A stretch of 64,000 bases of DNA from Bacteroidota bacterium (GTDB lineage Bacteria; Bacteroidota; Bacteroidia; B-17B0; Aurantibacillaceae). The translations under genes were made by a program, and so were the position numbers. The number at the start of each line of letters is the position of its first letter. The first letter of the stretch is position 1. Shown piece after piece: positions 18,357-26,416 of the stretch. Where the stretch lies: positions 80,632-144,631 of the forward strand of contig CAUJCR010000031.1 in NCBI GenBank assembly GCA_963169355.1, in the 5' to 3' direction. The notes under the pieces were generated by a model. That model made no database searches. It was not told the origin of the DNA and worked only from the letters and a program-made list of their open reading frames with translations.

Positions 18357-19169
18357 ATGACAAGAGCAGAAATTATACAAGAAATAAAGCAAAAGAAATC
18401 TTTTTTGTGCGTTGGTTTAGATCCTGATGTGGATAAACTTCCCAAACATTTATTAGAAGAAGATGATCCAATCTACGAATTTAATCGTCAAATTATTGAT
18501 ACCACAGCAGATTATTGCGTGGCTTACAAACCTAATACCGCTTTTTACGAAGCTTATGGTGTATCAGGTATTACAAGTCTTGAAAAAACTATAAAATACA
18601 TTAAGCAATATTATCCTAAGCATTTTTTAATTGCAGATGCAAAACGAGGTGATATTGGAAATACATCGGCCATGTACGCCAAAGCCTTTTTTAATCGCTT
18701 AAGTGCCGACGCTATTACAGTAGCACCGTATATGGGAAGCGATTCGGTAAAACCATTTTTACAATTTGAAAATAAATGGGCTATAGTTTTAGGATTAACA
18801 TCTAACGAGGGAGCTAATGATTTTCAATTAGATATGGGTAAAAATGAATTACTATATAAACATGTCTTACGAACTTCTAGTCAATGGGGAACACCTAATA
18901 ACATGATGTATGTGATAGGAGCCACTAAGGCCGAAATGCTAACTGAAGTAAGAAGTATATTACCTACACATTTCTTTTTAGTTCCAGGTGTTGGTGCTCA
19001 AGGCGGAAGTTTGTCTGATGTTTGTAAATATGGATTAATAAAGGACGATATAGGTTTGTTAGTTAATTCCTCAAGAGATATTATTTACGCATCAAACGGG
19101 AAAGATTTTGCAGAGGCAGCTGCTATGAAGGCTAAGACGATTGCTAACGAAATGAGCCGTTATCTGTAA
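18357..19169 (+). CDS. pyrF: Orotidine 5'-phosphate decarboxylase
   Basis: Converts OMP to UMP, the last step of de novo pyrimidine synthesis. The 270-residue length and the start FLCVGLDPDVDKLP mark the longer type 2 form. The catalytic motif DAKRGDIGNTS (Asp94, Lys96, Asp99) is intact, and FLVPGVGAQGG and NSSRDIIYA near the C-terminus form the phosphate site. Other pyr genes are absent from the window. It is convergent with the L,D-transpeptidase gene, and the two reading frames overlap by 10 bp at their stop codons. Confidence 0.95.
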   Translation: MTRAEIIQEIKQKKSFLCVGLDPDVDKLPKHLLEEDDPIYEFNRQIIDTTADYCVAYKPNTAFYEAYGVSGITSLEKTIKYIKQYYPKHFLIADAKRGDIGNTSAMYAKAFFNRLSADAITVAPYMGSDSVKPFLQFENKWAIVLGLTSNEGANDFQLDMGKNELLYKHVLRTSSQWGTPNNMMYVIGATKAEMLTEVRSILPTHFFLVPGVGAQGGSLSDVCKYGLIKDDIGLLVNSSRDIIYASNGKDFAEAAAMKAKTIANEMSRYL

Positions 19170-20836
19170 ATCAGTTTCATCATTTCTTCATCTTTTCTAT
19201 AAATGTCAAGATAAAGTTTTAAGCCTGTACTATCGGCATGAGCTGTGTAGTATCTAGTGTATATTGGTATTAATGGCCGTTTAAGTTTTATTTTCTTTTG
19301 TTCTTGTTTTGTAAAATATACTTGTAAACTATCATGACGATAATTTAAACTATCGTCTCTTATTAAAAAATCGGCAAATTCTACAAAATTTTCAAGTCGA
19401 ATGCAACCATGACTTTGCGCTCTATTACTGGTTTTAAAGTAGCGTTTAGAATTGGTATCGTGTAAGTAAACACCAAATGGATTGTGAAAGTTAAATTTTA
19501 CAATACCTAAACTATTTTCTTCGCCTATGCGTTGCCTAAAGCGTACGGGGAGATAATCTTCTGTATATTTTTTCCATGGCAATTTAGTATAATCGAGAAC
19601 CTTGTTGCTGGCGCCAATTACTTCAAAATTTTTCTTTCTTATATAGCTGGTGTCTCTTTTCACAAGAGGTAGAATTTCTTTGGTAGCAATACTTAATGGT
19701 ACATTCCAGTAGGGATAGATGAGCATGTGGTCAATTTTACTTTTAAGAATAGGTGTTTGATGGTCAGGCTTCCCACACACTACTGCCGATTGCATCACTA
19801 CGGTATCTTTTTCGAATACAGTAAGCCAAAATGCAGGAATATTAATGAAAACATATTTCTCAGGAAAAGTATTTTCCCAGCGCCAGCGTTCCATAGCCAT
19901 ACAAATTTGTTTAATCACTTTTGCTCTGTTATATGACATGGCTTGCATGGTGTAAACACCTAATTTCCCATCGGGTTGTATAAACCATTTTGTTTGTAAT
20001 TTCTTTAATGCTCTTGCCAATTTTAAACTATCATTGGCTTTGCTGGTACTATCATAAAAACCTTGTTTTATTAAACTATTTACGATGAGTTGATGTTTTA
20101 GTAAACTATCTTTCTCGCTTGTAAATGGAATTGAATCTATGTTAAATTGATTCCTATCGTTTAAAATGTGAGCTAGTTCTAGCTTCAACATTCGATAATT
20201 ATAAAATTTAGGTTCCAACGAATCGAGAGCTGCTTTCAATTGATGGTTCTTATAACCACTCACTAAAATACTGTCCCAACCTCTTGGAAGTTTCTTAAAA
20301 TTAGTTTGTAATAGCAAACTATCCGCATAAAATCGGCCTTTGTTGAGGTGTGCGCCTAACAAGAAATAAGCATCGCTTAGTAATAAATCGGCATTTACAA
20401 GTGCAGTTACATTTATGTATTTTTTGTCCGTATTAATGGAATCTAAATTTCGTTTAATTTCTAGTAAATGATAATCGTTTGAATAAAGACCATAATATTC
20501 AGCACGAAGAATAATACTATAAAGTGAATCTCCACTGGTATTTAATTTATTCTTAGTAAACCAAAGTAAAGAATGTTGATACATTGGTTTAAAAAAAGTA
20601 AAGCATGAAAGGGGCGTTGAATCTACATAAATGATAGAATCTTCAGTAGATAACCAATTTTGAAGTTCGTGGGTGGTTTCAAGTTCAACGTCTTGAGGTT
20701 TATCTGCTTTTACAATAACTTGTTTTTTGGGTTCTGGTTGGCAAGCTGTGAGGGAAATAACGAATAGTAATAAAAAACAAAACCTTGTCTTTATTTTAGA
20801 CAAGGTTTTGAATATAAATATGGTATTTAAAGTCAT
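19160..20836 (-). CDS. L,D-transpeptidase, YcbB/LdtD type
   Basis: A probable lipoprotein (lipobox LTAC) that forms 3-3 cross-links in peptidoglycan. After a long N-terminal scaffold region comes a peptidoglycan-binding-like segment (ALKKLQTKWFIQPDGKLG, about 266-283) and a YkuD catalytic domain with GVYLHDTNSKRYF and SHGCIRLENF, where Cys478 is the nucleophile. The 558-residue length suits the YcbB branch. Its first codon overlaps the stop of the upstream T9SS gene (TCAT, 20833-20836), but a strong terminator lies within codons 9-22. A TTG at 20803-20801 would give the tidier signal peptide MSKIKTRFCFLLL, so the start is uncertain. Confidence 0.88.
   Translation of the reverse strand: MTLNTIFIFKTLSKIKTRFCFLLLFVISLTACQPEPKKQVIVKADKPQDVELETTHELQNWLSTEDSIIYVDSTPLSCFTFFKPMYQHSLLWFTKNKLNTSGDSLYSIILRAEYYGLYSNDYHLLEIKRNLDSINTDKKYINVTALVNADLLLSDAYFLLGAHLNKGRFYADSLLLQTNFKKLPRGWDSILVSGYKNHQLKAALDSLEPKFYNYRMLKLELAHILNDRNQFNIDSIPFTSEKDSLLKHQLIVNSLIKQGFYDSTSKANDSLKLARALKKLQTKWFIQPDGKLGVYTMQAMSYNRAKVIKQICMAMERWRWENTFPEKYVFINIPAFWLTVFEKDTVVMQSAVVCGKPDHQTPILKSKIDHMLIYPYWNVPLSIATKEILPLVKRDTSYIRKKNFEVIGASNKVLDYTKLPWKKYTEDYLPVRFRQRIGEENSLGIVKFNFHNPFGVYLHDTNSKRYFKTSNRAQSHGCIRLENFVEFADFLIRDDSLNYRHDSLQVYFTKQEQKKIKLKRPLIPIYTRYYTAHADSTGLKLYLDIYRKDEEMMKLIYR
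20772..20810 (-). terminator. Strong terminator hairpin inside the L,D-transpeptidase start region
   Basis: On the minus strand CAAAACCTTGTCT pairs perfectly (13 bp) with AGACAAGGTTTTG around a 7-nt loop, followed at once by TTTTTT. It has every mark of an intrinsic terminator for the upstream T9SS gene, yet it lies within the first codons of the downstream frame, where the T-run encodes part of the signal peptide. Confidence 0.8.
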
Positions 20837-21840
20837 TTACTTACGTTAAACTTACCAGTTTTTAAAGTAACATTTTCTTTATTAACTACTTGATAAATAT
20901 ATAATCCTGAAGGAAGGTGAGATGCATTCATGTGGCTTTTTCCTATATCAAATGTAGTAGTTGAAACTAACTTACCAGTTACATCATATACTAATACTTT
21001 AGCTGCATCGAGGCTTAGTGTTGTAAAATTCACAATGTTAGATGCAGGATTTGGGAATACATTTAATTCAATTGTTGATTTTTGACTCTCTTGAACGCTA
21101 ACAACATCATAATTACTTAGTGCGGTTACAAAAGTTTGAGTACTAGTGCCTAACGAGGATATGATTGTTGATGTATTGATTGTTAAAATCGGAGCTTTAC
21201 TTGCACTTGGACTATAATAGTCGTAAACTTCTGTATTTACTGTGGCTGTAAGAAGAGATATAGTAGCAACTATATCTTGATTAGTTTTTACTCTGATAAT
21301 ATCAGTAAAAGTTTTACTTGGTAATACTAAGGTACCTGTGCCATCAGCTAATACTGTGCAAGATCCATTGAATGTACCTGAACCTGATAGAGGTGATGTA
21401 GCAGTAGCTGAACCACTAGTTGCAACAGTAGTTGTGGTGTTTAAACTCATTGGATATACTGCATAATAAGCAGGAGAAGTGTAAATAAAGTTCATGTTGA
21501 ACATATTCATAACCATATCTCCTCCATAATATTTAAGTTCTGTAGAGCTAGCTAAGTAATAAGAGTTATTGTTAGTCCCCGCGGTAACAAAAATATTTGC
21601 AGGATTGTAAGCAGTATTGGTAGATGTGCTGGCTGCATAATCGGTTGTAACAGTAGTAGAAGGAGTTATAGAATAATTCCAAGTGGCACCAGTGCCACCA
21701 GCACCTGGGGAGATACCAACGGTGTTGCATGGAACAGTAGAGTAGGTGTCGCCTGCAACAAAAGCATGATTAGATTGTGTAAGCTGTGCCGACACAGTTA
21801 ATGCACTTAATGATAAGATAGAAAGTAAAAGTTTTTTCAT
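20833..21840 (-). CDS. Secreted protein with T9SS type A sorting domain
   Basis: A 335-residue exported protein when started at ATG 21840, which gives the signal peptide MKKLLLSILSLSALTVSAQ; the frame to 21864 adds an unneeded leader. The middle is rich in Ser, Thr and Asn and is probably all-beta. The last 75 or so residues form the type A sorting domain: LNVFPNPASNIVNF, then VYDVTGKLV and LPSGLYIYQVV, then TGKFNVSK. T9SS would carry it to the cell surface or medium. The cargo part has no motif I recognise. Confidence 0.88.
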   Translation of the reverse strand: MKKLLLSILSLSALTVSAQLTQSNHAFVAGDTYSTVPCNTVGISPGAGGTGATWNYSITPSTTVTTDYAASTSTNTAYNPANIFVTAGTNNNSYYLASSTELKYYGGDMVMNMFNMNFIYTSPAYYAVYPMSLNTTTTVATSGSATATSPLSGSGTFNGSCTVLADGTGTLVLPSKTFTDIIRVKTNQDIVATISLLTATVNTEVYDYYSPSASKAPILTINTSTIISSLGTSTQTFVTALSNYDVVSVQESQKSTIELNVFPNPASNIVNFTTLSLDAAKVLVYDVTGKLVSTTTFDIGKSHMNASHLPSGLYIYQVVNKENVTLKTGKFNVSK

Positions 21841-21876
21841 ATTTTTAAGTTTAAGGTTAATCAAATATACAAAATT

Positions 21877-23283
21877 TTAAAATATTTTGCTAGGATTTAA
21901 AATTAAGTTTGGGTCAAACACTTTTTTAACATTTCTCATCAATTCTAATTGATATTCTGGGAAAATAATGGGCATATAGTTTTTTTGAACTAATCCTATG
22001 CCGTGTTCACCACTTATGGTGCCGCCCAACTGTTTACACAGAGTAAATATTTCGGTAATACCTTTTGGTAATTCGCGCTCCCAAACATCGTTGGGTAAAT
22101 CGCCTTTTATGATATTTACATGTAAATTACCATCACCAGCATGGCCATAACACACACTTTTAAAACCATATTTTGCACCAATGGCTTTAACACCTTTTAG
22201 AAGTGTTGGTAATTCAGCTCTTGGAACCACGGTATCCTCTTCTTTATACACCGAGTTACTTTTAACCGCTTCGCCCACTTTTCGTCTAATTTTCCATAAA
22301 GATGATTTTTGTTCGGCAGTATCCGCCATTAGTATTTCATCGCACCCGTGTTGAGTCATGATGTCGCTAATGGTTTCACAATCTTGATACAGTAAATCTA
22401 AATTATTACCATCTACTTCTACCAATAATAAGGCTTGCCATTCGGGTTTAATAGAAAAATTTACTTCTCCAGCATATTTGATACTCCAATCGATAGCATC
22501 TCTTTCCATAAATTCCATAGCACTAGGGGTAACACCTGCCCTAAATGTGGCCCCCACAGCTTCGCAGGCTTTTTCGGCCGATGTAAATGGAATTAACATT
22601 AGCACATCATGTTTTGGTAAAGGAATAAGTTTAAAAACTATTTTGGTTACAATACCAAGCGTTCCTTCGCTTCCTATCATAAGATGTGTAAAATTATAAC
22701 CTGTAGAGTATTTGAGGGTATTAGCCCCTGTCCAAATAATTTCGCCATTAGGCAATACCACTTCTAAGTTTAAAACATAATCTCTGGTTGTTCCATATTT
22801 AACGGCTTTAGGTCCACCACTACTGTGTGCAATATTTCCTCCCAATGAACAACTTCCCCAACTGGCGGGGTCTGGCGGATAAAATAAACCTTCTTTCTTT
22901 ACCTCCTCTTGAAATACATAATTAATAACACCTGGCTCAACGGTTGCTTGTAGATTGCGTGTATCGATTTGTAAAATACGGTTAAAGCGTTCCATGCTTA
23001 TCACAATGCCACCATATATTGGTAATGCGCCACCACTTAAACCAGTACCTGCACCACGGGCTGTTACAGGAATGTGATGTAGATTTGCTAATTTCATAAT
23101 TTCAGAAATTTGCGCTACGCTTTGTGCTTTCACCACTACTTCGGGTTTAAAAATAAAATCCTCGGTATGGTCTTGCCCGTAAGACTTTAAAATTTCTTCG
23201 TCAATAAATACATTTTGTTCGCCAACAATTTGTTGTAGTAATTGTATGTGTTGAGGTGTAATGATTTGATAAGGTGAATTCAT
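21877..23283 (-). CDS. FAD-linked oxidase (GlcD / D-lactate dehydrogenase family)
   Basis: A 468-residue flavoenzyme that oxidises a 2-hydroxy acid such as glycolate or D-lactate. The N-terminal FAD_binding_4 domain shows PVTARGAGTGLSGGA (about 75-89), GLFYPPDPAS and GCNIAHSSGGPK-like GGNIAHSSGGPK, and IGSEGTLGIVT. The C-terminal FAD-oxidase domain holds CYGHAGDGNLHVNI and SGEHGIG, which carry the metal and substrate residues. No iron-sulfur GlcF partner is adjacent, so substrate and acceptor are open. The start overlaps the stop of the upstream membrane-protein gene by 4 bp (ATGA), suggesting translational coupling. Confidence 0.9.
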   Translation of the reverse strand: MNSPYQIITPQHIQLLQQIVGEQNVFIDEEILKSYGQDHTEDFIFKPEVVVKAQSVAQISEIMKLANLHHIPVTARGAGTGLSGGALPIYGGIVISMERFNRILQIDTRNLQATVEPGVINYVFQEEVKKEGLFYPPDPASWGSCSLGGNIAHSSGGPKAVKYGTTRDYVLNLEVVLPNGEIIWTGANTLKYSTGYNFTHLMIGSEGTLGIVTKIVFKLIPLPKHDVLMLIPFTSAEKACEAVGATFRAGVTPSAMEFMERDAIDWSIKYAGEVNFSIKPEWQALLLVEVDGNNLDLLYQDCETISDIMTQHGCDEILMADTAEQKSSLWKIRRKVGEAVKSNSVYKEEDTVVPRAELPTLLKGVKAIGAKYGFKSVCYGHAGDGNLHVNIIKGDLPNDVWERELPKGITEIFTLCKQLGGTISGEHGIGLVQKNYMPIIFPEYQLELMRNVKKVFDPNLILNPSKIF

Positions 23284-23801
23284 TTTAATTTTTGGCTAAA
23301 ATATTGTACGATGGTTTCGGCTTCTTCTTTTTGTTGTGTACCAATTAAAAATTGCTTGCCATTTTTATAAGTTATTTTAATACCATGTTCACCAGCTACA
23401 TTATAACACCAGCCCTTACCTGAAATACTATATCGTACTCCCCAGCCACCATAATCACTTATAGGAGAATATTTAATAAGCTGAATAGATTGTATTTCTT
23501 CCCATGTAATATTGCGTTTACAAAAAGGAATAAAATGAAACTTGGTCTCAATGCCATTAGAGTTAATAGTTGTACTCAGTTTTAAAACAACAAACCAAAT
23601 ACTAAATAATAATGTTGAACCTAATGTTACAATCATTATCCAACGGAGTGTTTCGGGATTTTGATTTGGTTTTTGTTGGATGATGCCGCTCCATTCAGAA
23701 TAAAAAATTAAAGCAATAAGTATAAATGGAAAAAAGGCTAATAGGTAATGCCACCATTTATTAAATCTTTGAACTTCTTCAAATGTAGGGGCTAAATCCA
23801 T
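23280..23801 (-). CDS. Small membrane protein of unknown function
   Basis: The 173 residues include two membrane helices (about 15-37 and 50-72) and a soluble C-terminal half with a beta pattern like that of membrane-anchored PH-type domains (WEEIQSIQLIKYSP, then KITYKNGKQFLIGTQ). I do not recognise a named family with confidence. It is coupled to the FAD-oxidase gene through an ATGA overlap. Its upstream region (23805-23855) is a near copy of the one in front of the Fic gene, so both probably answer to the same regulator. Confidence 0.65.
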   Translation of the reverse strand: MDLAPTFEEVQRFNKWWHYLLAFFPFILIALIFYSEWSGIIQQKPNQNPETLRWIMIVTLGSTLLFSIWFVVLKLSTTINSNGIETKFHFIPFCKRNITWEEIQSIQLIKYSPISDYGGWGVRYSISGKGWCYNVAGEHGIKITYKNGKQFLIGTQQKEEAETIVQYFSQKLK

Positions 23802-23804
23802 ATT

Positions 23805-23855
23805 ACGATAATGTCAAGTGATAGTATCAAAGGTAAGGAAAAATTGCGGAAGATT
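23805..23855 (-). repeat. Duplicated promoter/operator, copy 1
   Basis: A 51-bp direct repeat matching 24990-25040 at 46 positions. In the minus direction it has the -7 box TACCTTTG (23835-23828) and then two 9-bp sites in tandem, GATAGTATC (23820-23828) and GATAATGTC (23807-23815), spaced 13 bp apart. It ends 3 bp before the start codon at 23801. The layout suits repression by a dimer covering the transcription start. Confidence 0.7.
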
Positions 23856-24029
23856 TTGAAATAATATTAATGTCAGATTGGTTTATACACAAGATTGATA
23901 GTTGTTATGACTACTTTTACTTTCCAATTCAAAGAATATCAATATACTGTATTTACGAGCTTTCAAACCCTTTGTAATTACAAGTTGCTTTTTTGACGGA
24001 AACTAAATGCAAAAATTGGAAAACATCGC

Positions 24030-24986
24030 TTACTTAAATTTGTATTCAGTTAATCGTTGTTCTCCAAATTTAACTAATATTTTTTGTTCAACTGCCCATT
24101 TTAAATCTCTACTAGCTGTGGGTGCCGATATGGATTTAAAATTTAACAAATAGTCTTTTCTACTAAACGTATTTTTACCAATTTTTTCTTTGTATAGCTG
24201 TATTCTATCCTCAGGGTGTAATGTTTTGTTTTGAGATTGTAAAACCTCATCTAATGCGTTGGAAATTATTCCTAACATAAATTCTATAAATGGTGTTGAA
24301 TTCCCTTTTTTATCCGATTCGGATAACTTGGCGTAATACTGTTTTTGCTGTTGTTTTATTAAATGTTCGATAGGTAGAAATTCAAAAACAGGGTATTGTT
24401 TCATTAAAAGTAATGTTTGCCAAAGTCTTCCCATACGTCCATTGCCATCAATAAACGGGTGTATAAATTCAAACTCGTAATGAAAAACACAACTTTTTAT
24501 GAGCATTAAATCTTTATTTGTTTTTAAGTAGCTAAATAAATCATTCATTAAACCTTTAACCATTGCTCCATTTGGAGCCATGTGCTCAATTTTTGAACCT
24601 TTAACAATGCCCACATTTTTAGTTCTTAATTTACCAGCACTATCAATTAATCCGTTCATTAAAATGGCGTGTGCTTTTTCTAAGTCTTTTAATTGTATGG
24701 GATTAAATAGGTGTAATTGTTCATACACCTTAATAGCGTTTTGTACTTCTAGAATATCTTTTTTAGGCGCTATTACTCGCTTGTTATCTAAAAAAGCTGT
24801 TATTTGTTCTTCGGTAAGTGTATTGCCCTCAATCTCTAAAGATGATTGAATGGTTTTTATTCTGTTTTTTTTACGTATTTCAGTTGTTGGTTTATATAAG
24901 TGTGTAGCATTAATAGCTCCTATTTTTTCGGAAATAGTAGCTATTAATTGTAAAATATTGTAGGTAATGGTATAAGGAGGTGTCAT
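24030..24986 (-). CDS. Fic domain protein (probable AMP-transferase) with built-in inhibitory helix
   Basis: Fic enzymes transfer AMP, or another NMP, to hydroxyl groups of target proteins. This 318-residue protein has the complete active motif HPFIDGNGRMGR (His176 to Arg187). Near the N-terminus SLEIEG (Ser49, Glu53, Gly54) fits the inhibitory pattern (S/T)xxxE(G/N), which marks class II self-inhibited Fic proteins. The C-terminal 70 or so residues look like a winged helix (KNTFSRKDYLLNF... TASRDLKWAVEQK). No separate antitoxin is needed or seen. Its promoter is a duplicate of the one before the next gene downstream, and it may be a horizontally gained unit. Confidence 0.93.
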   Translation of the reverse strand: MTPPYTITYNILQLIATISEKIGAINATHLYKPTTEIRKKNRIKTIQSSLEIEGNTLTEEQITAFLDNKRVIAPKKDILEVQNAIKVYEQLHLFNPIQLKDLEKAHAILMNGLIDSAGKLRTKNVGIVKGSKIEHMAPNGAMVKGLMNDLFSYLKTNKDLMLIKSCVFHYEFEFIHPFIDGNGRMGRLWQTLLLMKQYPVFEFLPIEHLIKQQQKQYYAKLSESDKKGNSTPFIEFMLGIISNALDEVLQSQNKTLHPEDRIQLYKEKIGKNTFSRKDYLLNFKSISAPTASRDLKWAVEQKILVKFGEQRLTEYKFK

Positions 24987-24989
24987 TTC

Positions 24990-25040
24990 ACGATAGTATC
25001 ATTTGATATTATCAAAGGTAAGGAAAAATTGCGGAAGATT
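24990..25040 (-). repeat. Duplicated promoter/operator, copy 2 (before the Fic gene)
   Basis: Second copy of the 51-bp repeat, again ending 3 bp before a start codon (24986). The -7 box TACCTTTG is at 25020-25013 and the two palindromes are GATATTATC (25005-25013) and GATAGTATC (24992-25000). Both palindromes are better here than in copy 1. Sequence similarity stops sharply at both ends of the 51 bp. Confidence 0.7.
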
Positions 25041-25105
25041 AGCATCACACAATTGTTTAAGTCAGGAAATAGTTTGTATATTGAGTTGATTATATTTACC
25101 TCAGA

Positions 25106-25666
25106 TTACAAATACTCTGTTTCGTTTGTTCTTAAATTCATTACCCAAGTACGTTCACTTTCAAAATCTTTACTATCCGAATGGTAAAACTCATTATACA
25201 CCCAATAAATATTTGAATAATTGCTAAGACCAATATTTAATTTTTCTAAATAAGATAATGTGATTTGATAGTTTAATCGCTCTTGTTTCATTCCATTCAG
25301 AAATAAGCATATTATAATTTGTTTATTGTGCTCGTTCGCTAACCTTTTTAATTTTTCTCCAAAATTTTTAAGCCTATTTGGCACTACGCTAAAGATTATA
25401 ATATTGGAGTTTGGGTCTTTTTTTATATCATTTATTAATTTTTGCTTACTAAATTTATTGTAATGATTGACTTTAATTTTACTAAAGTTGGCGTGGAAAA
25501 AAGCAGAGTTTTTTTGTAAATGCTTAATAAAATTAGCTGTAGAGTAGGGGCTTTGAATATTATAAAGTGAGCAAATGTCGAGTTTAAACAAACAACATCT
25601 AAGAGCTTCCCTATTTGGACTGCCTATTATTAGAGTTACATGCTTTGTATTTACGATGTTAATCAT
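25106..25666 (-). CDS. Unknown protein, third gene of the accessory operon
   Basis: A 186-residue soluble protein with no signal peptide. Predicted alternating strands and helices (VTLIIGSPN at 10-18, NIIIFSVVPNRL at about 93-104, IIICLFLNG at 115-123) suggest an alpha/beta fold, but there is no Walker motif or other diagnostic site. It contains several Cys and Tyr residues and is notably basic in the middle. Its start overlaps the end of the upstream gene by 8 bp, so the two are almost surely co-expressed. I do not recognise a family. Confidence 0.6.
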   Translation of the reverse strand: MINIVNTKHVTLIIGSPNREALRCCLFKLDICSLYNIQSPYSTANFIKHLQKNSAFFHANFSKIKVNHYNKFSKQKLINDIKKDPNSNIIIFSVVPNRLKNFGEKLKRLANEHNKQIIICLFLNGMKQERLNYQITLSYLEKLNIGLSNYSNIYWVYNEFYHSDSKDFESERTWVMNLRTNETEYL

Positions 25667-26405
25667 TTATATTTTTTAGGTAATCGACTATATCTTTAGT
25701 ATTTTCAAATATCTCTGTTGGATTATTAAAAGGAAATCCATTATAATTTTGCGGGCTTAAAATTTCTCCATTTTCAATGTCAGTAGAATAACGTGGTTCA
25801 TTTTTAAAATCGCCTTTACCTCTAAAATTCATAATGATTGCTTGTACTCCACTTAAAACACAAATTTGCAATGCACTTTCTTCACATTCATAAAAATCAT
25901 TCTTATTTAAGCGCATTTTTACGTTTTTATTTTTCAGCATACATTCCGGGCAGAAACCATTCCATATTTGGTTTATTTTAACTGGTTCAATTTCTTTTCG
26001 CTGAATGTCATCTATATAATAATGTATTCTACTATTTTCCATTTGTTCATTCATAACATTATATGCAAAATTACCCATACCCATAAATGTATCTCCTAAA
26101 ATCCAATTATTTCTGCTGTTTATAGCACTAGCATTTAAACAATCAAAAATATATACTAAAGTATCTTTTAATTTTTTCTGAACAATCAATTTATACATTT
26201 CATCCACTTTTACATAGTAGTATGTATGCCACAAAGGATTTTCATTAATTAAGTCTTCAATAAAATCTAGAAAAGAATTATAAGTGCTTTTTAATTTACC
26301 TCCTGACTCTACTATAATTGTTCCATCATCCTTCTTATATACAGTAACATTAAAGCCGTACATTCCTTTATACCTGCTATGTCCAAATTCAGCTATTTTA
26401 TTCAT
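25659..26405 (-). CDS. Unknown protein with a zinc-ribbon-like centre, second gene of the accessory operon
   Basis: The 248-residue protein has no signal peptide. An N-terminal domain (1-60) with a beta-rich start is followed by a helical middle. At 152-182 there is FCPEC followed by YEC and a further Cys (Cys152, Cys155, Cys174, Cys182), spaced like a zinc ribbon. The segment NDFYECEESALQICVLSG resembles zinc-ribbon domains seen in proteins of accessory islands, though I cannot name the family. It overlaps the next gene by 8 bp and lies 11 bp after the preceding one. Confidence 0.62.
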   Translation of the reverse strand: MNKIAEFGHSRYKGMYGFNVTVYKKDDGTIIVESGGKLKSTYNSFLDFIEDLINENPLWHTYYYVKVDEMYKLIVQKKLKDTLVYIFDCLNASAINSRNNWILGDTFMGMGNFAYNVMNEQMENSRIHYYIDDIQRKEIEPVKINQIWNGFCPECMLKNKNVKMRLNKNDFYECEESALQICVLSGVQAIIMNFRGKGDFKNEPRYSTDIENGEILSPQNYNGFPFNNPTEIFENTKDIVDYLKNIND

Positions 26406-26416
26406 GTTCTAATTAT

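Noticed and set aside
18152..18427. Open frame of 91 codons between nrdJ and pyrF
   Set aside because: It starts within the nrdJ terminator, crosses the MITE-like element and overlaps pyrF in another frame; its product has no protein-like pattern.
23858..24029. Second small gene or antitoxin between the membrane-protein gene and Fic
   Set aside because: No open frame with a start and protein-like content fits; the self-inhibitory motif in Fic makes a separate antitoxin unnecessary.
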